Of a DNA stretch of 64,000 nt, positions 62,201 to 64,000 are shown piece after piece. Under the pieces are notes generated by a model. The model did not search any database, was not told the DNA's origin, and saw nothing but the letters and a program-made list of their open reading frames with translations. Where the stretch lies: positions 806,001-870,000 of the forward strand of contig JAVTVJ010000347.1 in NCBI GenBank assembly GCA_034509425.1, read 5' to 3'. Every line of letters begins with the position of its first letter. Positions within the stretch are counted from its first letter, which is position 1. Position numbers and translations under genes: made by a program. This DNA is from Eopsaltria australis. Taxonomy: Eukaryota > Chordata > Aves > Passeriformes > Petroicidae.

Positions 62201-64000
62201 TCAGTACCCGTCGTGTGCCAAATTTGAGAGTGCAAAGCTGCAAAAATATCTCCAAGAAACTCATGTAAAACTTATTGAATATTAGTGTAACAGAGTGTTT
62301 TTCTTTCCCTGAACTTGTTCCCGGAAGTGGCCAAGCCCATTTTTCACTAAAACTTTCAAAACAATCCAGTCTGAGGTAGAGACAAGGTACGGAAAATATA
62401 AGTTCCAGCAGTTGAAGGCTGACAAAGTAATAAACAACTGAAAGTAGGGCCTTATGACAGAAAGTGTTAGGGAACTTCAACTCTAGATGTCATTGCCAGC
62501 TTTGCTTATAATAAATATGTCAGTAGCAATATGAAAAGATGTGTACAATAAGTTAAAGGAATGCACTATTAACCTATTTTATGTGGCACGTATGCCCACA
62601 AATTGCTTGCATCTCAATATGTTTTAGAAGAAAAGGATTTTTTTCTCCCCGATGAATGTATTAATTTTCAAGCGACATGAACTGGGAAATTAGAGATTTT
62701 AATGTAACAGTGACACCCTGTGGTCAGTAGAGATGGCGTTAACTCTGGAAAGCAGTTTTGAGATGTGTTAACCTTAGCAAGAACAGAGAAAAAAAGAAGC
62801 AGGAAGGAAAATGCAGATAACTTGCAGGGATTTCCACAGAGAGATGTTATCCCATTTTATTGCCTTATATGTAGAAACTTATGCTTCTAATTTCTTAGAT
62901 AACAGAATAATATTTATTTATGTACATTTATTTTATTGAAATATGGGAGACTGGCAAGCTTTGATTTTAGACAACTTGGCAACGTAAATTAGAGAAGGAT
63001 CTTTGTAGTCACTGAACCTAACAAAGCATTTCTGGCATAGTTATTTCTGTTTCTGTGGTTACCTCTACATCCCTCTACAGGAGAGGGTGTTTCTGCCACT
63101 GGCATACCATGTAGTAGTGGGTAGCAGACTGATGCCAGAGAGACACAGTGATTTGGCAGATCCACACCATTCCAGGAGTGCCAGCTAGGCACTGACCAGG
63201 CTGCAGGATTAAATAGCATTAGTCTTGTACTGCCTTTTGTGTAGGCAACATTTGACCTGACATATCTTACTTCTCCCTCCCTGCCTTCTCCCTTCTTTGA
63301 ACAAATGCTGAACTAATACAGCCATTCTATGCCATATCTACATGCACCTATCTTTAAGAAATTGGGCACTGGACTACATAGCACTGTGGCCCCTTGATTT
63401 TGTGGCACAAACCTTCTCCTGTTTTATGCATACCTTGTATCCTTGATATTATGGTTTCAAAAATCTCATAGTTTAGAAGAAGCCTATTTATGAAAGACCT
63501 GATTTATAGCTTCTGATTTATACCACATACTTTCCTGGAGTTACTGATGCTGACCTTGCCATTTTTAAGAAAGGAACAAAGTTAAACTTCTGCCAGACAA
63601 ACCAGGTTTAAAGATCGGTAAGGAAGGAGACTGACTGTCCCAACAAGAAGTTATGGGGAGCTAGTAAAGCAAACTGAGAAACATGAAGCATTTATTATTC
63701 ACTGGCAGTAATGGTTTCCTGTTAAAATTGGCTGTTTGACAAAGGTGATGAATTTAATTCCTTGCTTTCTCATTGGGGAATTAGGAAGTTAGCATGGGAC
63801 AGGAGCAAAAAGTCCTCTACCTTCTCTAGAGAGTATGCTAAAGCTAGCCAAATCTAAAGTTTGGAAGGTGTTCAGGAACCACTGTCAGGAATTTTGTGAT
63901 TATCAAAAAGTGTCAAAAAATATTGAAGTACTACAGTTGTCCTGGAAGCCAAGCCATTGTTCACCCCCACACATGTACATATGTAAGCAGCTCAGTGAGT

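Larger units (their letters stand above)
44496..64000 (+). other. HMGCLL1: HMGCLL1 intron 7 (5' part), no gene recognised
   Basis: From the gtaact donor to the end of the window I found no sequence encoding VVDSxVxGLGGCPY or the C-terminal VNLxKxxEAG segment, so this appears to be one intron of more than 19.5 kb. It contains a 14-nt A run (53249-53262), a GC-richer repeat-like patch (48640-49090) and scattered pyrimidine-rich stretches near 53.7-54.1 kb and 60.9-61.4 kb. Open frames, the longest being 158 codons at 60078-60554, have no recognisable domains. An undetected gene on either strand is possible but unsupported. Confidence 0.7.

Noticed and set aside
1..64000. tRNA, rRNA, CRISPR array or prokaryotic operon signals
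   Set aside because: None seen by eye; composition and gene structure are those of vertebrate introns. A tRNAscan or Infernal search would be needed to exclude small RNA genes formally.

Overview
The window is a vertebrate intron-rich, AT-rich locus and almost certainly comes from a bird (or another sauropsid). Two decayed CR1 LINE 3' regions are present (about 26.83-27.54 kb and 36.73-37.66 kb). The coding signal is a few short exons separated by kilobases of non-coding DNA with GT/AG splice sites. There are no bacterial-style operons, ribosome binding sites or CRISPR arrays. The species cannot be fixed from the sequence alone.

The only protein-coding gene I can support is HMGCLL1 (3-hydroxymethyl-3-methylglutaryl-CoA lyase-like 1), on the + strand. 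Six consecutive internal coding exons were found: 19426-19503, 20424-20531, 23920-24015, 25735-25883, 40137-40200 and 44307-44495. They splice in frame into 684 nt (228 codons) with no internal stop. They cover most of the TIM-barrel lyase domain, from the N-terminal GPRDGLQNEK metal/substrate loop to the [14 protein letters not shown] metal-binding motif. The first coding exon (the N-terminal tail) must lie upstream of base 1. The last exons, which carry the catalytic cysteine loop (GGCPY) and the C-terminus, were not found in the 19.5 kb after 44495 and must lie beyond base 64000.

Layout: 1-19425 is the 3' part of a very long first intron, with an ATT microsatellite, small local duplications and several unclassified repeat-like patches. 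19426-25883 is a compact exon cluster (exons 2-5). 25884-40136 is a 14.25 kb intron holding all recognisable LINE DNA: CR1 copy 1, an ancient L2-like reverse-transcriptase fossil and CR1 copy 2. 40137-44495 holds exons 6 and 7. 44496-64000 is the start of another very long intron with no recognised gene.

No novel multi-gene system is present. The most notable non-gene observations are an outward-facing, head-to-head CR1 junction at about 26.89 kb, an L2-type LINE fossil whose RT motifs can still be read next to a CR1, and a perfect 13-bp-arm palindrome set between two 33-bp direct repeats at 7.3-7.4 kb. The remaining open frames of 60-158 codons look like chance frames in AT-rich DNA.
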